Below, one piece after another: positions 35,640-46,921 of a stretch of 64,000 bases of DNA. The number at the start of each line of letters is the position of its first letter. The stretch's first letter is position 1. The notes beneath the pieces are model-generated. The model saw only the letters and a program-made list of their open reading frames with translations, searched no databases and was not told the origin of the DNA. Source of the stretch: Gonatopus flavifemur (taxonomy: Eukaryota > Arthropoda > Insecta > Hymenoptera > Dryinidae). The stretch covers positions 335,273 through 399,272 of the forward strand of contig JAFFJZ010000090.1 in NCBI GenBank assembly GCA_018340375.1. Direction: 5' to 3'. Made by a program: the position numbers and the translations under genes.

Positions 35640-37290
35640 TTTCCAATTGGATTCAATCGGTATTTCATGATGGATGAAAAATTCCGATTGATATCAATAC
35701 AATATTTTTCAATTAGATTCAATCGGTATTTTATCAATTATGAAAATTCTAATTGATACGAGTCAAATATTTTCCAATGGGATCCAATAGGTATTTTATC
35801 AATAATAAGAATTCTGATTGATATCAATGAAATATTGTGTAATTGGATTCACCTGGTATTTTATGATCGATGAAAATTCCGATTGACGCCAATACAATAT
35901 TTTTCAATCGGATTGAATCGGTATGTTATTAATTATTTTTCAATCGGATTGAATCGGTATGTTATTAATTATTTTCCAATTGGATTCAATCGGTATTTTA
36001 TGATGGATGAAAAATTCCGATTGATATCAATACAATATTTTTCAATTAGATTCAATCGGTATTTTATCAATTATGAAGATTCTAATTGATACCAGTCAAA
36101 TATTTTTCAATGGCATCCAATAGGTATTTTATCAATAATAAGAATTTTTATTGATACCAAGAAAATATTTTTCATTTGATTAAATCGAGATTTTATTGAT
36201 TATTGAAATTTTAATTGATATCAGCGAAATATTTTTCAATGGAATTCAATGGATATTTCATTAAACACAAAAATTCCAAATGATACCGAGAAAATATTTT
36301 CTAATTGGATTCAATGGGTATTTTATGGTTGATAAAAAATTCCGATTAATACCAATCAAATATTCTTCAATTGGATTGAATCGGTATTTTATTAATCATG
36401 AAAATTTTATTTGATACCAGTCAAATATTTTTCAATGGGATCCAATTGGTATTTTATCAATAGTAAAAATTCCGGTTGATACCAATACAATATTTTTCAA
36501 TTTGATTCATTCAGAGTTTTATCAATCATGAAAATTCTAATTCATACCAGTAAAACGTTTTTCAATGGGATCCAATTGGTATTTTATCAATAATAAAAAT
36601 TCCAATTGATGACAATAAAATGTTTCTTATTTGATTAAATAGGTATTTTATTGATCATTAAAATTCTAATTGATATCAGTGGAATATTTTTCAATAGAAT
36701 TCAATGGGTATTCCATTAATCATAAAAATTCCAATTGATACCAAGAAAATATTTTCTCATTAGATTCAATGGGTATTTTATGGTTGATAAAAAATTCCGA
36801 TGGATACCAATAAAATATCTTTTAATTGGATTGAATCGGTATTTCGTTAATCATGGAAATTTCAATTGATACCAGTCAAATATTTTTCAACGGGATCCAA
36901 TTGATATTTTATCAATAATAATTATTCCGATTGATATCAATGAAATATTGTGTAATTGCATTCACTTGGTATTCTATGACCAATGAAAATTCCGATTGAT
37001 GCCAATACAATATTTTCCAATTGGATTCAATCGGTATGTTATTAATCATGGAGATTCTAATTGATACCAGTCAAATATTTCTCAATGGCAACCAATAGGT
37101 ATTTTATCAATAATAAAAATTCCAATTCGTACGGACACAATATTTTTTCATTTGATTCAATCGGCATTTTATTAATCATTACAATTATAATTGGCACCAG
37201 TAACATATTTTTCAATGGGATCCAATGGATATTCCATCACTGATAAAAATTCCGATTGATACCAATGAAATATTTTCTGATTGGATTCTC
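35640..37290. repeat. 65-bp satellite array inside the 4.1-kb element
   Basis: About 25 units of a 65-bp repeat of the form CAATTGGATTCAATCGGTAT, TTTATCAATAATGAAAATTC and CGATTGATACCAATMAAATA. Alternating unit types (TTGGATTCAATCGG, TTAGATTCAATCGG, GGGATCCAATAGG) hint at a higher-order period. The words ATTGGATT, AATCGG and AATCCGATT also make up the ends of the host element, so the array seems derived from its termini. Confidence 0.85.
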
Positions 37291-40200
37291 TTGGTATTCT
37301 ATGATTATAGTTTCCTATTCCAGCAACTTTCACATTAGTTCCAATACATCGAGGTGACCAGGGATTCCGATAAGAACCAATGATCTGATGCAACGAAAGA
37401 AATTTCAAAACTGAATCGGTTATTGCCGGTACATACCTATAGGACTTTAGAATCTGTAAACTTGCCTATTATTTCCAATAAATTTGAATGTTGGAATAAT
37501 CCAATTAAAACCCATTGATCAATGAAATCGATACATCCTTAAATGCAGTCAGAAATCTCCCATAAGAAACCCATTCATCATTTAATTTCACAAATTTTCC
37601 CATTAGTTCCAATAGATCGAAATTGTGGAAACTTCCGGTAAAAACCGTTTGCCTGATGGAATGGAGGAAATTTCAATCATCCAATCAGATATCTCTTATA
37701 CGGACCAATAGATTATGTGAAGTCTGATTAATTCCCATAAAATGCAGATTTTTCAATTGGTGAATCCCCAATTGAAACCTATAGAAAAGAGATTCCGATA
37801 AACTCTTATTGATTTTGAATCGGGGATTGACCTGTTCCGATTGATCCTATGCAGTCCGATTAATTCTGAATCGGTTTCTATCGGATCTTATCGGATTTTT
37901 TAACCAGGGCTAATGCGGTGGAATAAAGTCTAAAATTGAATTGGACATTTCTCATTCAATGCTATTGAATATTCAATCCCGTAAATATTCCTTTTATTTC
38001 CCATAAATTGCAGTGACAAAAAAATTTCATCGAAAATCAATTATATTTTGTTGTTAGGGTAACTGAATATCATAGTCAAGTCAACGAATATACGGTCAGA
38101 TGGACAGTATAATCGTTGACTTGACACCATGATGGTTGATTCAACTGCATGTAGTTGAGTCAAAAGTGCATGTAGTTGAGGCAACATTCAGATTCAGTTG
38201 GATATATCCAATCGTATTCTACTGTTGAATCAACTATATCACCGTTGTCTGTAACCACCTTTTATTTCAGTGTGGGATGATCGAATAATCCAATTGAAAC
38301 CTATCGACCAATAAAATAAACAAACTCAAATCCAATTGGATGTTCTGGATAGAAACCCAGTAAGTCTTGAATTTTGTACAATTTTCCCATTGGTTCCGAT
38401 AGACCGTAATCGCCGAAAATTCTGATAAAAATCGTTGATTTAATCCGCTGAAAGGAATTATGAATTCGAATTGGATATTTCTCATTCAATCCTATTCAAT
38501 TTCCAGATCCGTAAATGGTCCTATTATTCCCCATGAATTCGGATAGTGGAATAATCCGATTGAAACCTGCAGACCGATCAAATCTGTACGAACTCTGATC
38601 GAATTGGACATTCTTCATAAAAACCGATTGAATTTCCTATTACGTAACATTTACGATCGGTTCCAATAGCTGTAGGTCATGGAAATTTCCGATAAAAACC
38701 ATTTGCCTCATGAAATGGAGAAATTTTCAAACTCTCAATCAGATATCTCTCATACAAACCGATTGATCACTGAAAGTCATATTAATTCCAATAAAACAAA
38801 TATTTTTCCATCGGTAAATCCTAGATTAGTCAGTCCTATATATACCACGTTCCAATTAATTCCTATTCATCCTGAATCGGTAGTTGAGCCTCTCCGATTG
38901 ACCCTATTCATTCCGATTAATTTTGAATCGGTTTCTATCGGTTTCTATTTGACCTTTCAACCAGGGCTACCATGATCATTAGGTAGCGTTGGAGGAAAAT
39001 GCAGAAAAGATAGGAGCGCAGTGGATATATCACAAATCTTCGCATCGGGTACATTCCACTGACCAATTGACGAATGATTAGATAGACTGTTTAGGATCAA
39101 CTCAACGAAAATTGAGCAGATACAATATTCTGATTATAGAAATTGTTGCGGAACAACTACAGGTCAACTTGACTGATGTGACTGGATGTGACAATTCATC
39201 CTGAATATTTTCTTCCAAAGGTCCATCTTTTCAGTTGTTCCATCCAAGCTGGATTATATTTGTGTTCTTACAAACCATCATTTTTATCTTTACTTATCTT
39301 GGTTTTGGAATGATTCAATTCTCAAATATCATGAATTTTATTAAATTGTCATAGAGTATTTTGGGTTGAGAGATTTAGTAACTCTAGGATCCATGAAATG
39401 TTCAAAATGTATTCAAAGTGATTCATGATCATTGGAAAGCAATATTGTATCAAATATCCAAACCATTTAATATTCATGATATTTGAGAATTGAATCATTC
39501 CAAAACCAAGATAAGTGAAGATAAAAATGATGGTTTGTAAGAGCACAAATATAATCCAGCTTGAATGGAACAACTGAAAAGATGGAACTTTGGAAGAAAA
39601 CATTCAGAATGATTCGTCACATCCAGTCACATCAGTCAAGTTGACCTGTAGTTGTTCTGCAACAATTTCTATAATCAGAATATTGTATCTGCTCAATTTC
39701 CGTTGAGTTGATCCTAAACAGTCTCTCTAATCATTCGTCAATTGGTCAGTGGAATGTACCCGATGCGAAGATTTGTGATATATCCACTGCGCTCCTATCT
39801 TTTCTGCATTTTCCTTCAACGCTACCTAATGATCATGGTAGGGTTTGACGCACAGATGTATGGTACATCCACATCCTTTTTGCTTTTTCTTCATCCACCT
39901 ATGATTCTGTTGGAAGAATCTGATAGTGGTATTATTCAATGCAAGGACTTGTATATCCACTGCACTTCTGCCTTTTCTTCATTTTCTTATGACGCGCCTA
40001 ATGACATTGATCATTGTGGTACGTAACATAAAGATGTATGGTGACATGCATCCTTCTTGCTTTTTCTTTATCTACCTGTGATTCTATTGGAAGAATCTGA
40101 TAATAGTGTACCTAACGAAAGGACCTGTGGTATATTCACTGCACTCCTGCCTTTTCCTCATTTCCCTCCTACGCTACCTGATGATATTGATCGTGGTGGT

Positions 40201-40382
40201 AAGTAACATACAGATGTATAGTATACCTGCATCCTTCCTCTTTTTTCTTGATCCACCTGTAATTTTACTCAAAGAATTTACTTACTGAAAAAACTTTTTC
40301 ACCTGGGTACTCAGGAATAAGGATATTGGATAATATATAATCCAGGGGCCAAAATATTGATGACAAATCAACAGAAACTCAC

Positions 40383-41083
40383 GTCTTAAACGTAATGGGT
40401 CTTCCTAATGTTGACGGTGTTTCTTCTTATTTGAATGCAGTAATGCAGTGTATATTGTACTGTGCTTTACCGCAAAACAATTACTTTTATCTGACCCCAA
40501 TGACATCATAAATATTTCAATTCAGAACTACAATTCGCAAAAAAACCTTGATATCACAGCTTGCAGGTCCACAATACTTGCATAATCACTCACAAGATGC
40601 AGGAGAATTCATCGCTTCTACTTGCGAGAATTCAATGGCTATTAAAAATTTAGTGAAGCACCAAATAACTCCCTTAACGGAATGTACGGAATGTGAATAT
40701 ACCGAAAATATTGTTGGTACAAAGTGTGTTACACGTCTTGGGCTACCTCCAATTTCACAAAAATCATGTGAGTTTCAAGAAATATTCAAGCTGAATTTTT
40801 CAACATAGAAAATTTTCGAAGATTCTTGTGACAATTGTAATGACTTGCATAAAACTAAAAAATCATTTATAACAGCGTCAGAACCATATGTAATTGTGCA
40901 ATTGATGATGTTCAATCACAATAATGTTGAAGCAACAAAGGTAGAAAATATAAACATTGAAGCAGTACCAACTTCAAAAATTATAATTGCACAACACTTT
41001 TATAAAGTTATAGCTGTTGTTTTTCATCAGGGTAAAAATATTTCAGAAGATAATTCCAATGCAATGCTAAAGACTCGTATATA
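40383..41083 (+). pseudogene. Ubiquitin-specific protease (USP, C19)-like relic
   Basis: One reading frame with two stops (about 40509 and 40806) reads GLPNVDGVSSYLNAVMQCIL, similar to the USP Cys box GLxNxGNTCYLNAxLQ but with Ser in place of the catalytic Cys. It continues NHSQDAGEFIA (QQDAxEF-like), LTECTECEYTE and SCDNCNDLHKTKK (CxxC zinc ribbon pair), YVIVQLMMFNHNN and HFYKVIAVVFHQGKN, where the usual His box SGHY is replaced. USPs remove ubiquitin from proteins; this copy would be inactive even without the stops. It is cut at 41083 by a DD41D transposon, and its continuation after 43147 is not readable with confidence. Confidence 0.65.
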
Positions 41084-43147
41084 CAGGGTGTCCCATTTTA
41101 ATCTGTCACTTAGAATATCTCGAAAACGAATAGATTCAGAAGAAAATGTTCCGGGGAAAAAATGTGAGAATCTGAGGGGGACATCCGATGGTGAACTTCG
41201 CTTTGACCACAGATGCCACTTTCAAGGTCATTCTGAGGTCAACTAATGTTTTTTAAATGGAATTTCCTATTTTCCACTACCGGTTTAGATTCTACGCTGA
41301 AAACCGAGGAACTTTTGTCTCAAACGTTTTTTCGGAATCCCCATAGATGGAGCTCTAATTGATGAGAAAATGAGAATTCTCAAACCCTCGGATTGTATTC
41401 TGGCTAACATAATGCTCAACTCTTGAGTGTTTCTCATCTCCCGGAAATTGCCGTTGGTTGTGTTTTGTTTTGGTTTTGTTCTTGGAAATTGTTATTGTTT
41501 TGATTCACGTGTGAATACTTTAGAAATTTAGCATTCCCAAACTGCTCAGTTCTCTGTTATCATTTGGAGGAAACACATTTCTAAATAGCATGTCTGATTA
41601 CGCGCCAAACGATATTGTTGACGTTTTGTTGTGTCTTGGTGAAGCGCGGGGAAATTATGTTGAAGCTGTGAGAACGTTTCAACGTCGTTTTCCGGATCGG
41701 AGGTGTCCAAATCGCATCACGATTCGATTTCTTGAACAACGTGCTCGTCAAGGTCTCCTCAAACGACAGAGGAACAAGAAAGTTTATGCGGATGACAATG
41801 CTCCTGATGTGACATTGCTGGCTGTGCTGGCATTAATTCATAATAATCCCCATATCAGTGGGATATTGAGAAAATGACCGGGATTCCTCGATCCACAGCT
41901 CAGCGTATCTTGAAATCGTTGGATTATCATCCGTACCATATCACTTCGGTGCGATCTCTAACAGCTGAGGATTTCATAACAAGATTGGACTTCTGCACGT
42001 GGGCCCAACGGAGAATTGAAGAAGATCCTACTTTCTCTCATCACGTTATGTTCTCTCATGAGGCAATATTTCACAATGTTGGAATTCTCAATAGGCACAA
42101 TTGCCATTATTGGAGTGCTCAGAATCCTTACTGGGTCCGTACAATCAATCATCAACACCGTTGGAGTGTGGACGTTTGTTGCGGAATTGTAGATTCCAGG
42201 ATCATAGGGCCGTATTTTTTTGAAGGAAACCTGACTGGCGCGGAGTATCTTCGTTTTTTGCATTTTGAACTCCCTGCTCTTATGGAAGACGTAAGTCTTG
42301 ACGTGAGATCAAGGATGTGGTTCCAACAGGATGAAGCACCTCCTCATTACATGCGAATTGTTCGGGAATTTCTGGACGAGAAGTTTCCCAGAAGGTGGAT
42401 TGGCCGTGGAGGACCTGTGCGATGGCCACCTAGATCGCCAGATCTGACGTCGCCTGATTTTTTCTTGTGAGGTTACATAAAAAATGTTGTATTCCGTGAA
42501 CCTCCAACAACACGCGGTGACATGAAAGATCGAATAAGAAGAGCATGCACAGCAATAACACCTGCTACGTTGCAAGCAACTGTAGAAAACGCTCATAAAA
42601 GAATTGCGCTTCGTCAAAGGCAAAACGGCGCTCATTTTGAACATCTTTTGAATGCCTAATGCGTCCCCGAAGATACACCTCCAGTTCAGACAATCGGCCC
42701 TTTCCAGGGCCACAATGATGTGTAAAGTCCGATCGCGCGACCTCCTCGCGGTGCACATTGGGTAACGCTGATGCCGACGGCAATTTCCGGGAGATGAGAA
42801 ACACTCAAAAGTTGAGCATTATGTTGGACAGAATACAATCCGAGGGTTCGAGAATTCTCATTTTCTCATCAATTAGAGCGCCATCTATGGGGATTTCGAA
42901 AGAACCTTTGAGACAAAAGTTCCTTGGTTTTTAGCCTAGAATCTAAACCGGTAGTAAAAAATAGGGGATTCTATTTAAAAAACATGAGTTGACCTCAGAA
43001 TGACCTTGAAAGTGGGATCTGAGGTCAAAGCCAAGTTCACCATCGGATGTCCCCCTCAGATTCTTACATTTTTTCCCCGGAACATTTTCTTCTGAATCTA
43101 TTCGTTTTCGAGATATTCTAAGTGACAGATTAAAATGGGACACCCTG
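41084..43147 (+). mobile_element. DD41D Tc1/mariner-like element with about 374-bp terminal inverted repeats
   Basis: The ends are CAGGGTGTCCCATTTTAATC and its inverse, and the inverted similarity continues for about 370 bp on each side (41084-41457 and 42774-43147). TA flanks both ends (41082-41083 and 43148-43149). Encodes one broken transposase. Inserted in the USP-like relic. Confidence 0.92.
41590..42659 (+). pseudogene. DD41D transposase with frameshift, nonsense and lost catalytic Asp
   Basis: About 356 codons. N-terminal helix-turn-helix (YVEAVRTFQRRFPDRR, GIPRSTAQRILK), then the DDE/D domain. The first catalytic position reads MFSHEAIF, with His where related copies have Asp (FSDEST). 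The second is FQQDEAPPH and the third LTSPDFF. I count 41 residues between second and third Asp, the spacing described for the rosa/Visitor-type groups. The frame shifts near 41870, and a TGA at 42468 replaces the expected Trp in FFLWGY. The reading frame then continues to FEHLLNA at 42659. Confidence 0.88.
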
Positions 43148-43409
43148 TATATTTCTTTGAAAAGCAATAATTTCGGTTGATCATAAAACTAGAATTCAAT
43201 TACTGTGATATTGTACAGATTCGAAGAATATAGAATACCTTTATAATACCATAACGAACCAAATATTCTTGAAAAATTTTTTCGAATGATTTCGATGGAT
43301 ATTCCACAAAATTCTGAAAAATGTCTGGTACAGTACTAGAAAGTGTCTTCAATCTGATATCTTGAAGGTATATTTTTTTGTTCCATGATGAATATTTGAC
43401 ATCTCTTCA
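43148..43409. other. Likely continuation of USP-like relic, unreadable
   Basis: The sequence resumes the target of the DD41D insertion. Stops occur in every frame and no clear USP motif was recovered. Confidence 0.3.
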
Positions 43410-43669
43410 CCCAGATAGCAAAAGTTCCAAAAATTAGATCCCATTGAATCCTTTTGGAACCACAAAATGAATCACTGAAATGTCAGTAGGATGGAGTTCT
43501 TGGATAATTCAAATCGCCTTTTGTCATACTATATACAGTACAATATACAGTATGACAAAAGGCGATTTGAATTCTCCAAGGACTCTATCCTGCTGACATT
43601 TCAGTAGTTCGTTTTGTGGTCACGAAAGAATTCAATGAGATCTAATTTTTGGAACTTTTGCTATCTGCT
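43410..43669. mobile_element. CCCAGATAGCA-ended foldback, right end damaged (group B)
   Basis: The left end CCCAGATAGCAAAAGTTCCA is inverted at the right as TGGAACTTTTGCTATCTG, after which the expected GGG is replaced by CTA. The central arms (GACAAAAGGCGATTTGAATT) form a strong palindrome near 43535. No clean target duplication because the right terminus is mutated. Confidence 0.65.
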
Positions 43670-43895
43670 ACTTTTCACAATGATTCAAAAGAGTGACCGA
43701 AAAATGTCTGCTGGAAAGCTATTTTTAGCTCCATGCTAAACAGTACAAATTCTATCTTGCAAAAAAAATTTCTGTTGGATACCTTGAATACGCAAGTTTC
43801 CTCTGTCTGTAAGATCTATGTTGTTTCAATTTTCTTACAATGATTTCTTGAAAACACTGGAAATTCCCGCACAAGACATGTTCAGCACAATATCG

Positions 43896-43970
43896 TGGGC
43901 TGTTTTGAGCGGCGTGAGCTCCTTTGAGCGCTGTGAGTTGCTTTGAGCGCTTTGAGCTGCTTTGAGCGCC
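43896..43970. repeat. Short tandem repeat TTTGAGCGCTKTGAGYTGC
   Basis: About four degenerate copies of an 18-20 bp unit containing TTTGAGCGC and TGAGCT. Confidence 0.75.
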
Positions 43971-44157
43971 AACTTATCAGTCAAGGAAAATTTAGTTTTC
44001 GGAATTCTTCACACGTATATTTGTTCATGGGAATTCGCTTTTCTTCCCTTCTTTTCTCCATTCTTTATTTCGATAATCTATTGCCGTCCAATGATGAGAT
44101 GACTGATGGAAATCCAAGTGGATTTTTATATCACATAAGTTATCTGAGGACATTTCC

Positions 44158-44523
44158 TTGACATTAGCAACTAGGCAGAGGATGTGGTATCAGCAAGGCG
44201 GTGCACCACCACACTTTGCTCGATGTGTGAGGGATTATCTAAATATCCTTTCCCCCAATCGTTGGATTGGTCGAGGTGGATTTGTACTGTGGCCGGCAAG
44301 ATCTCCTGATCTCACCCCTCTAGATTTTTGTTTGTGGGGTTACGTAAAAAATATCGTTTATACCAACCGACCAACAACACCTGTGGATCTACAACAACGC
44401 ATCAGATACGCAATTGCGAATATTCGTGCAGAAGTTTTTCAGTCTGTTCTTGGAAACTTTCGACGCCGGCTGGAGTTATGTATTGAAGTGAATGGCGGTC
44501 AATTCGAACATCTCCTGCAATAA
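44158..44523 (+). pseudogene. DD41D transposase, C-terminal fragment with lost Asp
   Basis: Residues RMWYQQGGAPPHFARCV, then RWIGRGGFVLWPARSPDLTP, FCLWGYVKN and a C terminus GGQFEHLLQ match the other DD41D copies. The second catalytic Asp is Gly here (QQGGAP against QHDGCP). Spacing to the third Asp is again 41. The 5' half is missing or unrecognisable upstream of 44150. The right terminus of the element is GGGACGCCCTG ending at 45019, followed by TA. Confidence 0.8.
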
Positions 44524-45025
44524 GTGTGTCTTACCCGTCAACGGATTTGTGCCATCTGTAATTATAAAACGACAAACTGGAAAAATCAATAATTTTTCAA
44601 TTATTGTTTCAAATTTGGCATTCATTATCGTTCTCAAGGTCGAATTCAAGGTCGAAACGTGGGGTTTCACTTCAACTTTGATAACTTTGGTCAGAGAAAC
44701 AACTCGTTTGAGGCTTTTCCGTGAAAATCCATAGAAAATGGTTTTTTGACCTTCAAATGACCTCTAAATGACCTGATATGTTAACATATTCGGACGTAAA
44801 ATTTTCCGCTCTTTCCATTTCTGAGGTCGAACGTAGGGTTTTCTATTCGAGAAAACATACTTTGGCCATCAATTATGCTCAAAATTGACCTCAAGGTCAA
44901 ATTCAAGGTCACCATCTTATGGCCCCCTTCAAACCCTACAACTTTTATGCAAACAATTTTTTCCCCCCTCCATTTCCTGAAGAGTTATTCAGCTGTCCTG
45001 TTTCAAATGGGACGCCCTGTATAAT

Positions 45026-46150
45026 AAAGGCTAAAAACTTCTACCATCGGCCACGCCAAGTGTTGCTGGTTGATGCGAATTCCGAAACAGGGTTGCCTTT
45101 CACATCTTTTTTTTAATGGTATATTTGTTATATCAAGTAATCTTCCGGAAAGAGTGAAGTATTTTTTTCAAGCATTTTTTTTCAAGCATTATGGTAAAAC
45201 GTTTGTATGGCTTTTGGGATTTGACGTTATTTTTTACTGTGTTGGAGTTTTTAGGCGTTTTTGTGAGACATTCGTATGTTTTGTGGAATTCTACTTTTTT
45301 TTCACTTTTTGGTATCTATATATACGAGCAGAACGATACGCTTGTTCTATTTATTTTTTAAATACAATAATGCTTTTTTGGAAATCCTAAATTACCTTCA
45401 ACACAGTTTAAACAAACTGAAGTTACAATATACCAAAAATCTTTCACATATCCTTTGGATAACCAATGTACTTGATCGCTTATATTGATTTCATATCTTT
45501 TTTTTCCAAATGCAGCATATCCTTTTATATCCCCTCGAAATTCTGAATGCAGTGAAATTTTCTTTTGGAATGTGTTTTTAGATTTTTTAATTCTTTTTTT
45601 TGGGGATTTTCATGTACTTGGCGTTATTTTTTTACTTTTTTGGAGTTTTATAATTATACATATGATTTTATTGTGAAATGTGATTTTATAACAGGTGAGA
45701 ATTATGAATATTAATTACATTCTCCATTCGATGAATATTTATTATGTTCAAAAGATAAAAGAAGTCAAAAAACGTTGAAGTTTGTTCAAGTTTTCAAAAA
45801 TTTTCCTAAAGTATTTTTTTTTATTTTCTATTTTCTTTGTAGTGTCCAACAAAGAATTTTGTTCAATTCAATATGATCAGATCTGATTATATTTTCGTCA
45901 TAGTGACATATCTGTCAAACAAATGTGCAATTTATGTACGGCCGTATTATACCTAGAGTGTACTTGTAAATAGCAAGATGTAATCAAACTGTGATTTTAT
46001 ATAAATGTAAGGATCGTGATCAAGTTTCCCATCTGAAAACAATCTATTATTCTCAAAAGGTAGAGAAAATAGGAAGATATTCAAGATATTCGGCATTTCC
46101 AAAGAATACTTCTTTTCGCTCGTTGATTCTTTTGTAGCTCTTAAACCATT
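45026..46150. repeat. Third copy of the 6.6-kb repeat family and P-like flank
   Basis: 45026-45665 matches 6600-7230 (CACGCCAAGTGTTGCTGGTT, CTTCCGGAAAGAGTGAAG, TTTTCATGTACTTGGCGTTA). 45690-46150 resembles 30.73-31.2 kb of the P-like relic (GTGACATATCT.TCAAACAAATGTGCAATT, TACGGCCRTATTAT). This supports a non-autonomous P-like derivative. A second partial copy of the latter lies at 46540-46720. Confidence 0.6.
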
Positions 46151-46164
46151 GTGTTTAAGGGCAC

Positions 46165-46535
46165 TAGAGCATGGAAAAGTGGGGAGGGGAAAAGTCAAAT
46201 TTTGCGCGTATTTCTTTCAAGAGGTACGTAATCAACACAAATCTAGAGTAAATAATGATAAATCACATACTTGGAATTGCGCACTGCCGCGCACTTTGAA
46301 TTTTCAAATGATTTCTAAAGGCTAAAAAATAAGTGTAACATTTTAACTTTCCAACGTCAACAAATTCTACAACTTCATCTGTTAGCGTTCAAATCATTTG
46401 AGAATTCAGAATGCGCGACAGTGCGCAATCCCAAGTATGTGATTCATCATTGTTTACTTTAAATTTGTATTGATTACGTACCTTCTGAAAACAGTTCGCG
46501 CAAAACTTGACTCCCCCCCCCTCCAGTTAATTGCC
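46165..46535. repeat. Foldback repeat with TTTTGCGCG arms
   Basis: Left-arm words (AGTCAAATTTTGCGCG, TACGTAATCAACACAAAT, CACATACTTGGAATTGCGCA) recur inverted on the right (TGCGCAATCCCAAGTATGTG, TTGATTACGTACCT, CGCGCAAAACTTGACT). G- and C-runs close the ends. No target duplication recognised. Confidence 0.65.
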
Positions 46536-46921
46536 TAGATCTGATTACATTTTTTTCAAAGAATGAACAACTTTCATACGGCCATATTATATGATAAGTA
46601 CTCATCAACGCACATGTAATTATAAATAACAAGATCTAATTATGAATATGATCTTATTGTGAGATGCAATTTTCTACCATATGATAATTATGAATATTCA
46701 GAACCTAATTCAAAATCTGATGAAAAGGGTTTATCATAAGTCATGAAATGCAGAATAAACTCTTCATGTTGAAAATGATCGTATTATTCTCATGATCCAA
46801 ACAAAGTCAGCGACAGAAGTATAAATTATTATTAAACAATTATTTTATCATTTTTTATTATGATAAATTGTTCACCTTGCACTGGTCAAATTTATATATA
46901 TATATAGGCCTTAAAAAGTAT

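Larger units (their letters stand above)
34845..38966. mobile_element. 4.1-kb CCCTGGTT-ended satellite-carrying element (group A)
   Basis: Left end CCCTGGTTGAACAATCCGAT; the right end read on the minus strand is CCCTGGTTGAAAGGTCAAAT, then AGAAACCGAT. CT lies outside both ends (34843-34844 and 38967-38968). The opposite arm of the host foldback carries the same flanking sequence without the insert at about 39832-39850 and with a single CT, giving an internal empty site. Additional internal ends (CCCTGGTG at 34971; CCAGGG at 37904-37909) suggest an internal duplication or nested copy. The interior is a satellite of about 65 bp plus one hAT MITE. No ORF of note. Confidence 0.85.
34395..40307. 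mobile_element. Second giant foldback element, left arm interrupted
   Basis: Left-arm sequence about 34395-34844 plus 38967-39330 is matched in inverse orientation by 39485-40300; the symmetry centre is near 39410. Arms contain three roughly 180-bp tandem units (AGGTGGATGAAGAAAAA, CATACATCTG, GATCAATGTCATTAGGCAGC). The right edge is TTTTTCACCTGGG followed by TA (40305-40309), resembling the CCCTGGTGAAAA terminus with one change. The left arm is split by the 4.1-kb element at 34845-38966. No coding capacity. Confidence 0.75.

Noticed and set aside
34395..40307. Segmental inversion duplication rather than a mobile element
   Set aside because: Kept as a foldback because the right edge carries a CCTGGG-TA terminus and the arms are made of short tandem units; not excluded, hence moderate confidence.
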